Assembly: GCA_020853575.1 (NCBI GenBank)
Contig: JADYYP010000029.1
Location: forward strand, 1-64,000
Length of the DNA: 64,000 nt
From: Planctomycetota bacterium
GTDB taxonomy: Bacteria; Planctomycetota; UBA1135; GCA-002686595
Direction of reading: 5' to 3'
Positions within the stretch are counted from its first letter, which is position 1, and the number at the start of each line of letters is the position of its first letter. A program made the position numbers and the translations under genes. The notes under the pieces were generated by a model. The model saw only the letters and a list, made by a program, of their open reading frames with translations, had not been told where the DNA came from and did not search any database. This document shows, in pieces, positions 7,827-15,580 of this stretch.

Positions 7827-9404
7827 ATGGCAGTAGGTTGGAGGATCGTGCGGCGCGCGTGCGTCGCGGTGGCACTCGCGGCACCGGCGCTGTGCGGCGA
7901 TTGGTACGTCGACGTCAACAACGGCAGCGACGCGAATAGCGGCCTCGGTTGGGGCTCGGCCTGGAAGACGATGAGCCACGCGCGCGCGGCAGTGCCCGGC
8001 GGAAGCGCGCAGGTCGTGCACGTCGCCCCGGGAATCTACAGCGCGGCCAGCGGCGAGAGCTTCCCCATCGACGTGCCCGCGCAGCTGCGCTTCCTGGGAG
8101 CCGGCGCGAGCACCATCGTGCGCGGCACGAACTCGGTGACGCTGTTCCGCTTCGTCTCGACCGTCTTCAGCGGCACGGCGATCGACTCCAGCACGCTGTT
8201 GCAGGCGCTGCGCCTGGAGAACGCGCTCGTCGGCGTCGAGATCGGATCGTCGTGGTCCCCGATCAAGCCCACGCTGCGCAACCTCGAGATCCACGCGATG
8301 GCGGGCAAGGGCATCTACGTCTGGTCCGCCAACCCTTCGGCTTTGCCGCAGGTCGCGCCCAGGCTCGAGCGCGTCGTCGTGAGCCAGTGCTCCACCGGCT
8401 TGAGCGTGTCCACGTTCACGTCGAGCTCGGAACCGCTGGTGGTGCTCGACTCGGACTTCGTGGACAACGTGATCGGCGTGCGCTTCCACCAGTTCTATAC
8501 GGCGCACGCGCAGTTCGAGCGCTGCCGCGTCGTCGGCGGCGCGGACGGCGGCGTGTGGATCACTGGAGGCAATTACGGCGGGCTGTCCCTGGAGCTCGGT
8601 GATTCGTTGGTCGCGGCCAACCTCAACTACGGCGTGCTCGCCGAGTTCAACGGGCAGTACCCCAGCGGGACCCCGTGCTTCGTCGCGCTGCGCGGCAGCA
8701 CGCTGGCATCGAACGGTGTTGGGGTGCGCTTGGCGAACTCGCAGAACGGCCTGGAGCTGCGCGCGGCGATCGTCGCGGACAACGGCGACGACTTGGACAT
8801 CGCGAGCGCGCTCTCGAACGTCTCGGTGGCGAGCACGTTGATCGAGGACGGCGATTTCTCGAGCACGCCCTCGAATCTGTCCGGCGATCCCCAGTTCGTC
8901 TCCGCCGCCAGCGGCGACTGGCGCCTGCGGTGGGGCAGCCCGTGCATCGATCGTCCGAACGCGATCGGCACGACCAGCGCCACCGACCTGGCCGGCAATC
9001 CGCGGACGATCGATGGCGATCTGAACGCGAGCGAGCTCGGGGACTTCGGCGCATTCGAGTTCGCGCCCCTGTTCCTCGCCGGCGAGGCGCGCATCGGTGG
9101 GATGCTGGCGCTGGAGTGCTCCGGTCCCGCAGGCGCCAACGCGACCGTGTTCTTCTCGCGCCGCGCGCTGGAGCTCGCGCCGCAGTCGACGCCCTTCGGC
9201 GAGTTCGACTTGTCACCCGCGCAGTTCGGCCCGTTCCGCGTGGTGCAGATCGGCGCGGGCGCTCCGACCCTCGTGCAGCGCGCCATTCCCAACGTCGCGG
9301 CCTTGGTGGGCTCCACGTTTTCGTTCCAGGCGTTGATCGGTTCGCCGCTGGCGCCCGCGGGCGCGGCCTATTCGAACGCCGTCCAAATCACGATCGCGCC
9401 GTGA
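7827..9404 (+). CDS. secreted parallel beta-helix protein
   Basis: 525 aa. The ATG at 7827 is chosen because GAGGAGG lies just upstream and a signal peptide (WRIVRRACVAVALAAPALCG) follows; an in-frame start 18 codons earlier would bury it. The mature start DWYVDVNNGSDANSGLGWGS is the standard opening of DUF1565/right-handed beta-helix proteins, followed by a KTMSHARAAVPGG segment and many short beta-helix coils. The carbohydrate-lyase-like fold does not by itself indicate enzymatic activity. The C-terminal ~110 residues form a separate beta-rich module. A strong hairpin begins at the stop codon. Confidence 0.75.
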   Translation: MAVGWRIVRRACVAVALAAPALCGDWYVDVNNGSDANSGLGWGSAWKTMSHARAAVPGGSAQVVHVAPGIYSAASGESFPIDVPAQLRFLGAGASTIVRGTNSVTLFRFVSTVFSGTAIDSSTLLQALRLENALVGVEIGSSWSPIKPTLRNLEIHAMAGKGIYVWSANPSALPQVAPRLERVVVSQCSTGLSVSTFTSSSEPLVVLDSDFVDNVIGVRFHQFYTAHAQFERCRVVGGADGGVWITGGNYGGLSLELGDSLVAANLNYGVLAEFNGQYPSGTPCFVALRGSTLASNGVGVRLANSQNGLELRAAIVADNGDDLDIASALSNVSVASTLIEDGDFSSTPSNLSGDPQFVSAASGDWRLRWGSPCIDRPNAIGTTSATDLAGNPRTIDGDLNASELGDFGAFEFAPLFLAGEARIGGMLALECSGPAGANATVFFSRRALELAPQSTPFGEFDLSPAQFGPFRVVQIGAGAPTLVQRAIPNVAALVGSTFSFQALIGSPLAPAGAAYSNAVQITIAP

Positions 9405-9434
9405 TACGCGGCGGCGAGCGACCCGCCGCGTATC
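9403..9434 (+). terminator. 12-bp perfect stem-loop terminator
   Basis: GATACGCGGCGG and CCGCCGCGTATC pair perfectly around an 8-nt loop, starting inside the TGA of the upstream gene. There is no clear T-run. Its position argues that the next gene has its own promoter. Confidence 0.65.
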
Positions 9435-9461
9435 GAAGATCCCCGCGCGGCGCCACCGCGC

Positions 9462-9467
9462 TATCCT
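9462..9467 (+). promoter_or_regulatory. -10 box (TATCCT) for the PhyH-type gene
   Basis: Same hexamer and context (cgctatcct) as the box before 1732. It lies after the terminator and 8 nt before the in-frame ACG codon at 9476. Confidence 0.35.
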
Positions 9468-9475
9468 CGACTTCC

Positions 9476-10321
9476 ACGGATCCGAGCTTCCAGGCTTCCC
9501 AGGTCACCAGGAGCGTCGTTTCTCCCCAAGAGCGCGAGTTCTATTTCCGCGAGGGCTACCTGACCATCGATCCCGGCCTGCCGCCGGGCGTCGTCGACGG
9601 TGTGATCGCCGACCTCGACGGCAAGTACCCCGATCCGCTCAACGGCGCGGGCGTCCAACCTCCGACGCGCATCCAAGACGCGTGGACGATCAGCCACAAC
9701 GTGCGCACGATCGCCGTCGCTCCGCGCGTGATGCAGATCCTGCGCGAGCTCTACGGTCGCGAGCCGCTGCCCTTCCAAACGCTCAACTTCCCGGTCGGCA
9801 CGCTGCAGAAGGCGCACTCGGACGTGGTGCACTTCTCGACCTGCCCGCCGTCGTTCATGTGCGGCGTGTGGACGGCTCTGGAAGACGTCGACGAGATGAA
9901 CGGCGCCGTGCGCTACTACCCGCGCAGCCACCGCTTGCCGGAGTACGGGCCCACGGATGTCGGCGTTCCGCCCGGGGACGAGGGCTACGCGGAATACGAG
10001 AAGTACATCGCGCGCGTCATCCGTGACTTCGGCCTGGTCGGCCAGATCGCCTCGCTGAAGAAGGGCCAGGCCTTCGTGTGGGCCACGAACCTGATCCACG
10101 AGGGCTCCGAGCGCAAAGACCTGTTCCGCACGCGCCACAGCCAAGTGACGCACGTGTACTTCGAGGGCTGCCGCTACTGGACGCCGCTGTACTCGAAGGG
10201 CACCGATGTGTGCTGGCGCGAGCCCGCGTTCATCCCCAAGGACCTCTCGGTGCGCCTCGAGAACTCCGGGACGCCGTTCCTGCAACGCCAAGAGCTCTAC
10301 GGCCAGCGCAAGTCGACCTGA
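9476..10321 (+). CDS. phytanoyl-CoA dioxygenase (PhyH) family protein
   Basis: About 281 aa. The iron-binding H-x-D is in QKAHSDVVHFST, followed by MCGVWTALEDVDEMNGAVRY and YPRSHRLPEYG, hallmarks of PhyH-type Fe(II)/2-oxoglutarate oxygenases. FVWATNLIHEGSERKDLFRTR supplies the distal His and the Arg that binds 2-oxoglutarate. The substrate is unknown. The start is odd: no ATG, GTG or TTG lies in frame between the terminator and the conserved domain. The only conventional candidate is GTG at 9401, overlapping the previous stop and inside the hairpin. ACG at 9476 (then DPSFQASQ) sits where other starts in this window lie relative to the TATCCT box, so I take it as the start or as a mutated ATG. 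Confidence 0.8.
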   Translation, partial: TDPSFQASQVTRSVVSPQEREFYFREGYLTIDPGLPPGVVDGVIADLDGKYPDPLNGAGVQPPTRIQDAWTISHNVRTIAVAPRVMQILRELYGREPLPFQTLNFPVGTLQKAHSDVVHFSTCPPSFMCGVWTALEDVDEMNGAVRYYPRSHRLPEYGPTDVGVPPGDEGYAEYEKYIARVIRDFGLVGQIASLKKGQAFVWATNLIHEGSERKDLFRTRHSQVTHVYFEGCRYWTPLYSKGTDVCWREPAFIPKDLSVRLENSGTPFLQRQELYGQRKST

Positions 10322-10558
10322 CGTCGCGACCGGAGAGCACGACTCCAACGTCTACGCCCAAGGGCGATCTCCGCGCACAACTGTGGCGCGAACCTCCGCG
10401 CGCTCTGGTCGAGTGTGACCCGGAGCTCGGCCCGCGCGCGCTCGCTGGCGCTAACCTCGAGTTCCGCGCGCCCGCATTCGCACGGTGACCTACGCCGGAG
10501 CCAAACGACTCCACGCCGGCGAAACCCGCGACGCGCGGTAGCAGATCGGGAGTGAGCC

Positions 10559-11581
10559 ATGACGAGCGAGTCGGTCCACGGCAAATGCGACACGTGTGGC
10601 AAGGCCTACCGCATCCCCCACGCGGAGCGCGTCTACCACTGCAAGGCCTGCGGCGGGAAGGTGCACGCCAGCGAGACCACCGCCGAGCACCACGAGGCCG
10701 AGCACCTCGAGCACCACCATCCGCAGCACCATCCGCACGGGCATGTGGAAGCGCACGCTGCGCACGGACATGCAGCCCACGGCCACGACCCTCACGCGCA
10801 CCACGGCCACCACCATCACCACCACCACGCGAAGACGCGCTCGATGCCCTCGTGGGTCTTGATCCTGCTGATCACGGCGCTGGTCGGCGGCGGCGGCTTC
10901 GGTGCCTTCAAGGTGTTCGCCGCCGACGACGGCAAGGACCTCACGGCCTCGACCGCGCGGCTCGCCGAGGCTTGGACGGATGGCGACATCGAGCGCATCG
11001 TGCGCATGCACCACCCCGACAAGCGCCCGCTGTTCCGCGATCTGCTGACGACCATCCGCGACAACCGCAAGTGGAAGGAGAGCTTCCCGGCGATCGACCA
11101 ACAGTCGTGCGAGATCGTCGAAGGCACGCCCGAGGCACCCAAGCGCGGCGTCGCCGTGCTGCGCTTCGGCGCGGACTGGGCGCGCTTCGAGCTGCAGTAC
11201 GAGCCGAGCTTCGAGGTGTGGTTGATCTACGCGCTCGACGTGATCCCGCCGCCGATCAAGGCCGACATCGAGGCCTTCAAGTCGGCCTGGGGGCAATCGA
11301 AGATCGCCGCGCTGCATCCCTACATGCGCGACGAGGCCCGCGGCAAGTGGAGCGAGTTCCTCGAACGCAAGTTCGCCGAGAAGAAGTGGGCCGGCGCGCA
11401 TCCCGCGCTCGGAACGCCGCGCGTCGAGGGCGAGGATGCCGCGCGCAAGATGTCCGCGACACACGCGCGACCGCGCGTGGAGTCGCACTTCCCGCTGGCC
11501 GACGGCAGCACGCTCCAAGTCAATTGGGCGTTCCACGACCCCAGCGACGAGTGGCTCGTGACTGGCTTCGAGCTGCCCTGA
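10559..11581 (+). CDS. zinc-ribbon, His-rich, single-TM protein
   Basis: 340 aa. The N-terminus is a small zinc ribbon (CDTCGKAYRIP then YHCKACGGKV). Residues ~40-90 are extremely His-rich (for example HHHPQHHPHGHVEAHAAHGH). A single membrane helix (WVLILLITALVGGGGFGAF) comes next, then a ~220-aa extracytoplasmic domain with an NTF2/DUF4440-like look (KDLTASTARLAEAWTDGDIE, ERIVRMHHPDKRP). The His tract could buffer zinc or nickel; this is inference. GGGAG precedes the ATG. It converges with the next gene, with 9 bp between the stops. Confidence 0.7.
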   Translation: MTSESVHGKCDTCGKAYRIPHAERVYHCKACGGKVHASETTAEHHEAEHLEHHHPQHHPHGHVEAHAAHGHAAHGHDPHAHHGHHHHHHHAKTRSMPSWVLILLITALVGGGGFGAFKVFAADDGKDLTASTARLAEAWTDGDIERIVRMHHPDKRPLFRDLLTTIRDNRKWKESFPAIDQQSCEIVEGTPEAPKRGVAVLRFGADWARFELQYEPSFEVWLIYALDVIPPPIKADIEAFKSAWGQSKIAALHPYMRDEARGKWSEFLERKFAEKKWAGAHPALGTPRVEGEDAARKMSATHARPRVESHFPLADGSTLQVNWAFHDPSDEWLVTGFELP

Positions 11582-11590
11582 GCAACCGCG

Positions 11591-13183
11591 CTATTTCTTG
11601 AGCTCGAGCTTCGCGACGTAGCTGGCCCATTCGCCTTGGAGCTCGTTCAGGTCGACGCCCTGGAAGGCGCGCTCCAGCGCGTATTTGCGCGCCGCGACGC
11701 CCGACTCGCGCAGTGCGGCCTCGTCCTTGGAGCGACCTTGCTTCTCGAGCAGCGCGAGCTGCGCCGAGTAGTCCTGCTGGAGCGCCTCGAAGTAGGTGTC
11801 GAGGATCTTCGACCAACGCTCGTGCTTCGCCACCACCGGTGACATCCGCAGGAAGTAGATCATCGACCAGCCCTGCGCGTAGCAGATGTGCACGCGGTCG
11901 GGCCGGTAGTACTCGGGCTGCTCGAAGGCGATGATCTCCTTCCAGGGCACGAACTTGTTCTCCGCGATCGCGCGCTGGATGGTGTGGATGCGCCAGGGAT
12001 TGACGCCGATCTTCCGCACCTTGTTGCCGCTGACGTCGGCGCCGGAGAAGAAGTCTCCGTGGCCTTCGTTGAACCACGAGTGCGGTGGCAGCTCGCCGGC
12101 CGAGTAGTGGATGTATTGGTGGAAGGCCTCGTGGTAGAGCACGATGAAGGTGTTCTCGTCGCCGCTCGAGCGCTTGCCCTTCTCCTTGACCTGCGCGTCG
12201 TAGAACACGAGCTCCTCGGTCTGGGAGTTCCAGTAACCGGCCGAGCCCGGCATGCCGCCGTAGGCCATGTACTCCGCGCGGTCCTTGCAGACGCGCACCG
12301 TCGAGACCGCGCTGATCTCCTTTACCGAGGGGAACAGCCGGATGTACTCCTTGCGGATGGACTCGATGTCGGCCACCAGATTGCGCACGAGCGGTTGGTC
12401 GTTGGTGTGCGCGAGCACGATGAAGTTCTCGGTGTCCTCGGCCTTCCAGCCGCGCACCATCTTCGCGCGCACCTTGACGCGGTAGTCGATGCCGCGCAGG
12501 TCGGAACGGATGTACTTGAGCTTGAGCTTCTCGACGTCGGCGCCCTCGGGCTCGGAGAACTCGGCGTGCTCCGCGATGTACTTCCAGATGCGTGACTGCT
12601 CGCCCAGATCCCCCTTGGCGCACTCGCCGAGGAACGCGATCGTGCGCTGGCCCGGTTTCTCGAACACGTAGGCCCAGCCTTCGTGCTTGATCGGCAACCC
12701 GCCGCGCGGCGCGAGCGCCACGAGCGAGGCCTTCCAACCGTCGCGCGGCTTGAGCTCCTCGGTCTTGCCGAGCTCCCAGTAGGTGCGTTGCTCGAGGAAG
12801 CGCTGCAGCGAGTTGACCGGCGGTTTCTCCGGTGCCTCCTCGGGCTTGGGCTTGGGTTCGGCGCGCGTGCGGCCGGCTTCGTCGGGCTCCGGAGGAGCGA
12901 CCGGCTCGGGCGCCTTGGGCGGCGGATCGGGCACGAATTCGATCCACACCACCGACAGCTCCGGCCGGCGTTCGCGCGCGTCCTTCTTGTCCTTGGGCAA
13001 CTTCTCCGCGTAGTAGAGCACGACGTGCTCTTCGTCGGGCTGTGTCGGGATCTGCTCGTAGTCCCGCGCGCGCGGCAGCGTGATGCCGATGTCGGCGTGC
13101 ACCTCCTTGGTGTAGCCGCCTTGAGCATTCGAAGGCGCGACCAGGGTCGCGAGAGCGAGCAGCGAGAGTGCGGTTCGGAGCAT
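11591..13183 (-). CDS. secreted DUF1570-like zinc metallopeptidase
   Basis: 530 aa from the ATG at 13183, which begins a clear signal peptide (MLRTALSLLALATLVAPSNA). A Pro/Glu/Lys-rich linker (~residues 85-120) precedes the catalytic domain. The zinc motif HEAFH is at residues 351-355 (YHEAFHQYIHY), and WFNEGHGDFFSG ~20 residues later supplies the third ligand, as in DUF1570-type gluzincins common in planctomycetes. GGMPGSAGYWNSQTEELVFY upstream fits the same family. It is probably extracytoplasmic. It is divergent from the dgcN-like gene, leaving only 52 bp for both promoters. No substrate can be named. Confidence 0.75.
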   Translation of the reverse strand: MLRTALSLLALATLVAPSNAQGGYTKEVHADIGITLPRARDYEQIPTQPDEEHVVLYYAEKLPKDKKDARERRPELSVVWIEFVPDPPPKAPEPVAPPEPDEAGRTRAEPKPKPEEAPEKPPVNSLQRFLEQRTYWELGKTEELKPRDGWKASLVALAPRGGLPIKHEGWAYVFEKPGQRTIAFLGECAKGDLGEQSRIWKYIAEHAEFSEPEGADVEKLKLKYIRSDLRGIDYRVKVRAKMVRGWKAEDTENFIVLAHTNDQPLVRNLVADIESIRKEYIRLFPSVKEISAVSTVRVCKDRAEYMAYGGMPGSAGYWNSQTEELVFYDAQVKEKGKRSSGDENTFIVLYHEAFHQYIHYSAGELPPHSWFNEGHGDFFSGADVSGNKVRKIGVNPWRIHTIQRAIAENKFVPWKEIIAFEQPEYYRPDRVHICYAQGWSMIYFLRMSPVVAKHERWSKILDTYFEALQQDYSAQLALLEKQGRSKDEAALRESGVAARKYALERAFQGVDLNELQGEWASYVAKLELKK

Positions 13184-13219
13184 GGATCGTGGTGCGAGAC
13201 GCCGAGAAGTCGCGCGGGC

Positions 13220-13225
13220 TATGAT
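13220..13225 (+). promoter_or_regulatory. -10 box (TATGAT)
   Basis: Ends 10 nt before the chosen ATG at 13236, giving a leader of only a few nucleotides. Confidence 0.4.
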
Positions 13226-13235
13226 GCCACGCTCC

Positions 13236-14306
13236 ATGCGCGAAACTGCCGCGATTTTGAGCGAGGGCCTGTTCACGACTTCGTCCGCCAAGACCGCCCA
13301 TGGCCTGGTGCGCGGACCCAGCCGCTTCGAGATCGTCGCGCTGATCGACGCCGCGGGCGCGGGCCACGATGCCGGCGAATTGCTCGACGGCGTGGCGCGC
13401 GGCATCCCCACCGTCGCGAGCCTGAGCGCGTTGCTCGAGAGCGAGCTGCGCAAGCCCCAGTGGTGCGTGGTCGGCGTGGCGACGTCCGGGGGCGTCTTGC
13501 CCGATGCGCTGCGCGCGACGCTGCTGATGGCGCTCGAGAGCGGCATCGGCGTGGTCAACGGCCTGCACGAGTTCCTCGGCGACGACCCGCGCTTCGTCGC
13601 TGCCGCACAGCGCGGCAACGCGCGCATCGTCGACATCCGCAGGCCCAAGAAGCGCAGCGAGCTGCATTTCTGGAGCGGCGCGATCGCGCGCGTGCGCGCC
13701 CCGCGCATCGCGATGCTCGGCACCGATTGCGCGCTCGGCAAGCGCACGACCAGCCAGGTGCTCGCCGCGGCCTGCCGCGCGCGATCGCTGGCCGCCGAAT
13801 TGGTCCACACCGGCCAGACCGGCTGGCTGCAAGGTTGCGCCCACGGCTTCGTGCTGGATTCGACACCCAATGATTTCGTCTCGGGCGAGCTCGAGCACGC
13901 CATCGTGTGCTGCGATTCCGAGCTCGCTCCCGACGTGATCCTGCTCGAGGGCCAATCCGCCCTGCGCAATCCCTCGGGTCCCTGCGGAGCCGAGCTGTTG
14001 CTCTCCGGCGGCGCGCGCGGAGTGATCTTGCAGCACGCGCCGGCGCGCCGCTACTTCGACGACCAAGAGCACCTCGAGAACGAGATCCCCTCGCTGGCTT
14101 CCGAGCTGGAGTTGATCGGGATGTACGGCGCGCGCGTGCTGGCGATCACGCTCAACCACGAGCACCTCGACGCCGACGCGCGCCAGGCGGCCCGCGAGCG
14201 CGTCGAGCGCGAGACCGGCCTGCGCGCCTACTACCCACTGCTCGAGCCGCTCGACGCCCTGGTCGACACCGTCCAAGACTACGTGCGCCGCGAGACGCGC
14301 CGATGA
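13236..14306 (+). CDS. dgcN: DUF1611 family, D-glutamate N-acetyltransferase (DgcN) type
   Basis: 356 aa. The C-terminal P-loop-like segment MLGTDCALGKRTTSQVLA, followed by ELVHTGQTGWLQG and VILLEGQSALRNPSG, is typical of DUF1611. In marine bacteria a DUF1611 protein (DgcN) acetylates D-glutamate and the product is racemised by an enolase-superfamily partner (DgcA). The next gene is such a partner and overlaps by four bases (ATGA), which strongly supports this pathway. The ATG at 13236 is chosen because a TATGAT box lies at 13220-13225 and the N-terminus then matches the family (AAILSEGLFTTSSAKTAHGL). ATGs at 13221/13224 would fall inside the box. Confidence 0.75.
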   Translation: MRETAAILSEGLFTTSSAKTAHGLVRGPSRFEIVALIDAAGAGHDAGELLDGVARGIPTVASLSALLESELRKPQWCVVGVATSGGVLPDALRATLLMALESGIGVVNGLHEFLGDDPRFVAAAQRGNARIVDIRRPKKRSELHFWSGAIARVRAPRIAMLGTDCALGKRTTSQVLAAACRARSLAAELVHTGQTGWLQGCAHGFVLDSTPNDFVSGELEHAIVCCDSELAPDVILLEGQSALRNPSGPCGAELLLSGGARGVILQHAPARRYFDDQEHLENEIPSLASELELIGMYGARVLAITLNHEHLDADARQAARERVERETGLRAYYPLLEPLDALVDTVQDYVRRETRR

Positions 14307-15403
14307 AGATCGTCGCGCTCGAGTCGCGGCGCGTGCGCCTGCCGCTGACGCGCGCCTACGCGATCCACGGCGGGAGCTGGGACTGCGTCGACCTGATGTT
14401 GTGCGAGCTGGTCGCCGACGACGGCCAGCGCGGCTTCGGCCAAGCGTCGCCGGCCGAGGAAGTGACCGGTGAGTCGATCGAGGCCTGCGCGAGCGCGCTC
14501 GCGCCCGAACGCACCGCCTGGCTGCTCGGACGCGAGGTCTCCGACTTCGGCGCCCTGGTCGGCGAGGTCCAAGCGCGCGGAGGCCCGCCCGCGGCGCGCG
14601 CGGCGCTCGACATGGCCCTGTTCGACCTCGAGATGAAGCGCTGCAACGTGCCGCTGGTCGAGCAGCTCGCGCGCTCGATCACCGACATGGCGACCTCGGT
14701 GACGATCGGCCTGAAGGGCCTCGACGAAACGCTGGCCGAGGCCCAGGAGTACATCGGCCGCGGTTTCCGCGCGCTCAAAGTCAAGACCGGCGCGAGCGTC
14801 GACCTCGACCTCGAACGCTTGGGCAAGTTGCGCGAACGCTACGGCGATGGGATCGCGTTGCGCGCCGACGCCAACCAGGGCTACGACCTGCGCGCGCTGA
14901 AGTTCTTCGCGACGCGCATGGAGGCGCTCGACCTCGAGATGCTCGAGCAACCGACGGCGCGCGGCGAGGAGGACGCGTGGCGCGCGCTCCCCGAGCACCT
15001 CAGGCGCCGGGTGGCGGCGGACGAGAGCGTGCACGACGAGGGCGACCTGCAGCGCTTCGTCAAGGACGGCGCCCCGTTCGGGATCGTCAACATCAAGCTG
15101 ATGAAGTGCGGCGGCCTGCGTCCGGCGCTGCGCATGGCGCGCATCGCGGAGCGCGCCAAGCTCGAAGTGATGTGGGGCTGCATGGACGAGAGCGTGCTCG
15201 GCATCGCGGCCGCCCTGCACGCGGCCTTCGCCAGCCCGGCGACGCGCTATCTCGACCTCGATGGCAGCCTCGATCTCGGCGAAGACCCCTTCACCGGCGG
15301 CTTCGCCCTCGACAACGGCCGCATGCGGACGCTGGCGCTGCCCGGACTCGGCGTGCAGTGCGCGAATTCACCCGCGCGCGAGGCCGCACCGCCGCGAGCC
15401 TGA
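14303..15403 (+). CDS. dgcA: enolase-superfamily N-acetyl-D-Glu racemase / dipeptide epimerase
   Basis: 366 aa. Muconate-lactonizing/dipeptide-epimerase layout: RALKVKTGAS carries the KxK general base, RADANQGYD the first Asp ligand, LEQPTARGEE the Glu ligand, AADESVHDEGD the second Asp, and NIKLMKCGGL the second catalytic Lys. Its start overlaps the dgcN stop (ATGA), so the pair is co-translated. Taken alone it could be annotated L-Ala-D/L-Glu epimerase; the DUF1611 partner favours N-acetyl-D-glutamate racemase. Together they would turn peptidoglycan-derived D-Glu into usable N-acetyl-L-Glu. The last ~15 residues (Pro/Ala-rich) look like an unconserved tail. Confidence 0.75.
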   Translation: MKIVALESRRVRLPLTRAYAIHGGSWDCVDLMLCELVADDGQRGFGQASPAEEVTGESIEACASALAPERTAWLLGREVSDFGALVGEVQARGGPPAARAALDMALFDLEMKRCNVPLVEQLARSITDMATSVTIGLKGLDETLAEAQEYIGRGFRALKVKTGASVDLDLERLGKLRERYGDGIALRADANQGYDLRALKFFATRMEALDLEMLEQPTARGEEDAWRALPEHLRRRVAADESVHDEGDLQRFVKDGAPFGIVNIKLMKCGGLRPALRMARIAERAKLEVMWGCMDESVLGIAAALHAAFASPATRYLDLDGSLDLGEDPFTGGFALDNGRMRTLALPGLGVQCANSPAREAAPPRA

Positions 15404-15580
15404 AGCGCGGGCGATCCCCCGCAGTGCGCAAGTGGTACGGAGAGCGCCGTAGCCGCACGCTTTGGACTCAACCGCGGGACACGGAGCGTCGACAGGAGTC
15501 CGAGCGAACGACACCCCCCCGGTCGAACGCGTGAGTCATCCCCTGTCGTCACGTCGCCTCGCCCTTCGCGAGAGGTTGTC

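Noticed and set aside
9401..9476. GTG 9401 as start of the PhyH-type gene
   Set aside because: It overlaps the previous stop and lies in a 12-bp terminator stem; the encoded extra residues look non-coding.
11520..14276. Minus-strand 900-codon open frame covering the metallopeptidase and dgcN regions
   Set aside because: It runs in a different frame from the HEAFH metallopeptidase and antisense to dgcN; no motif and typical shadow composition.
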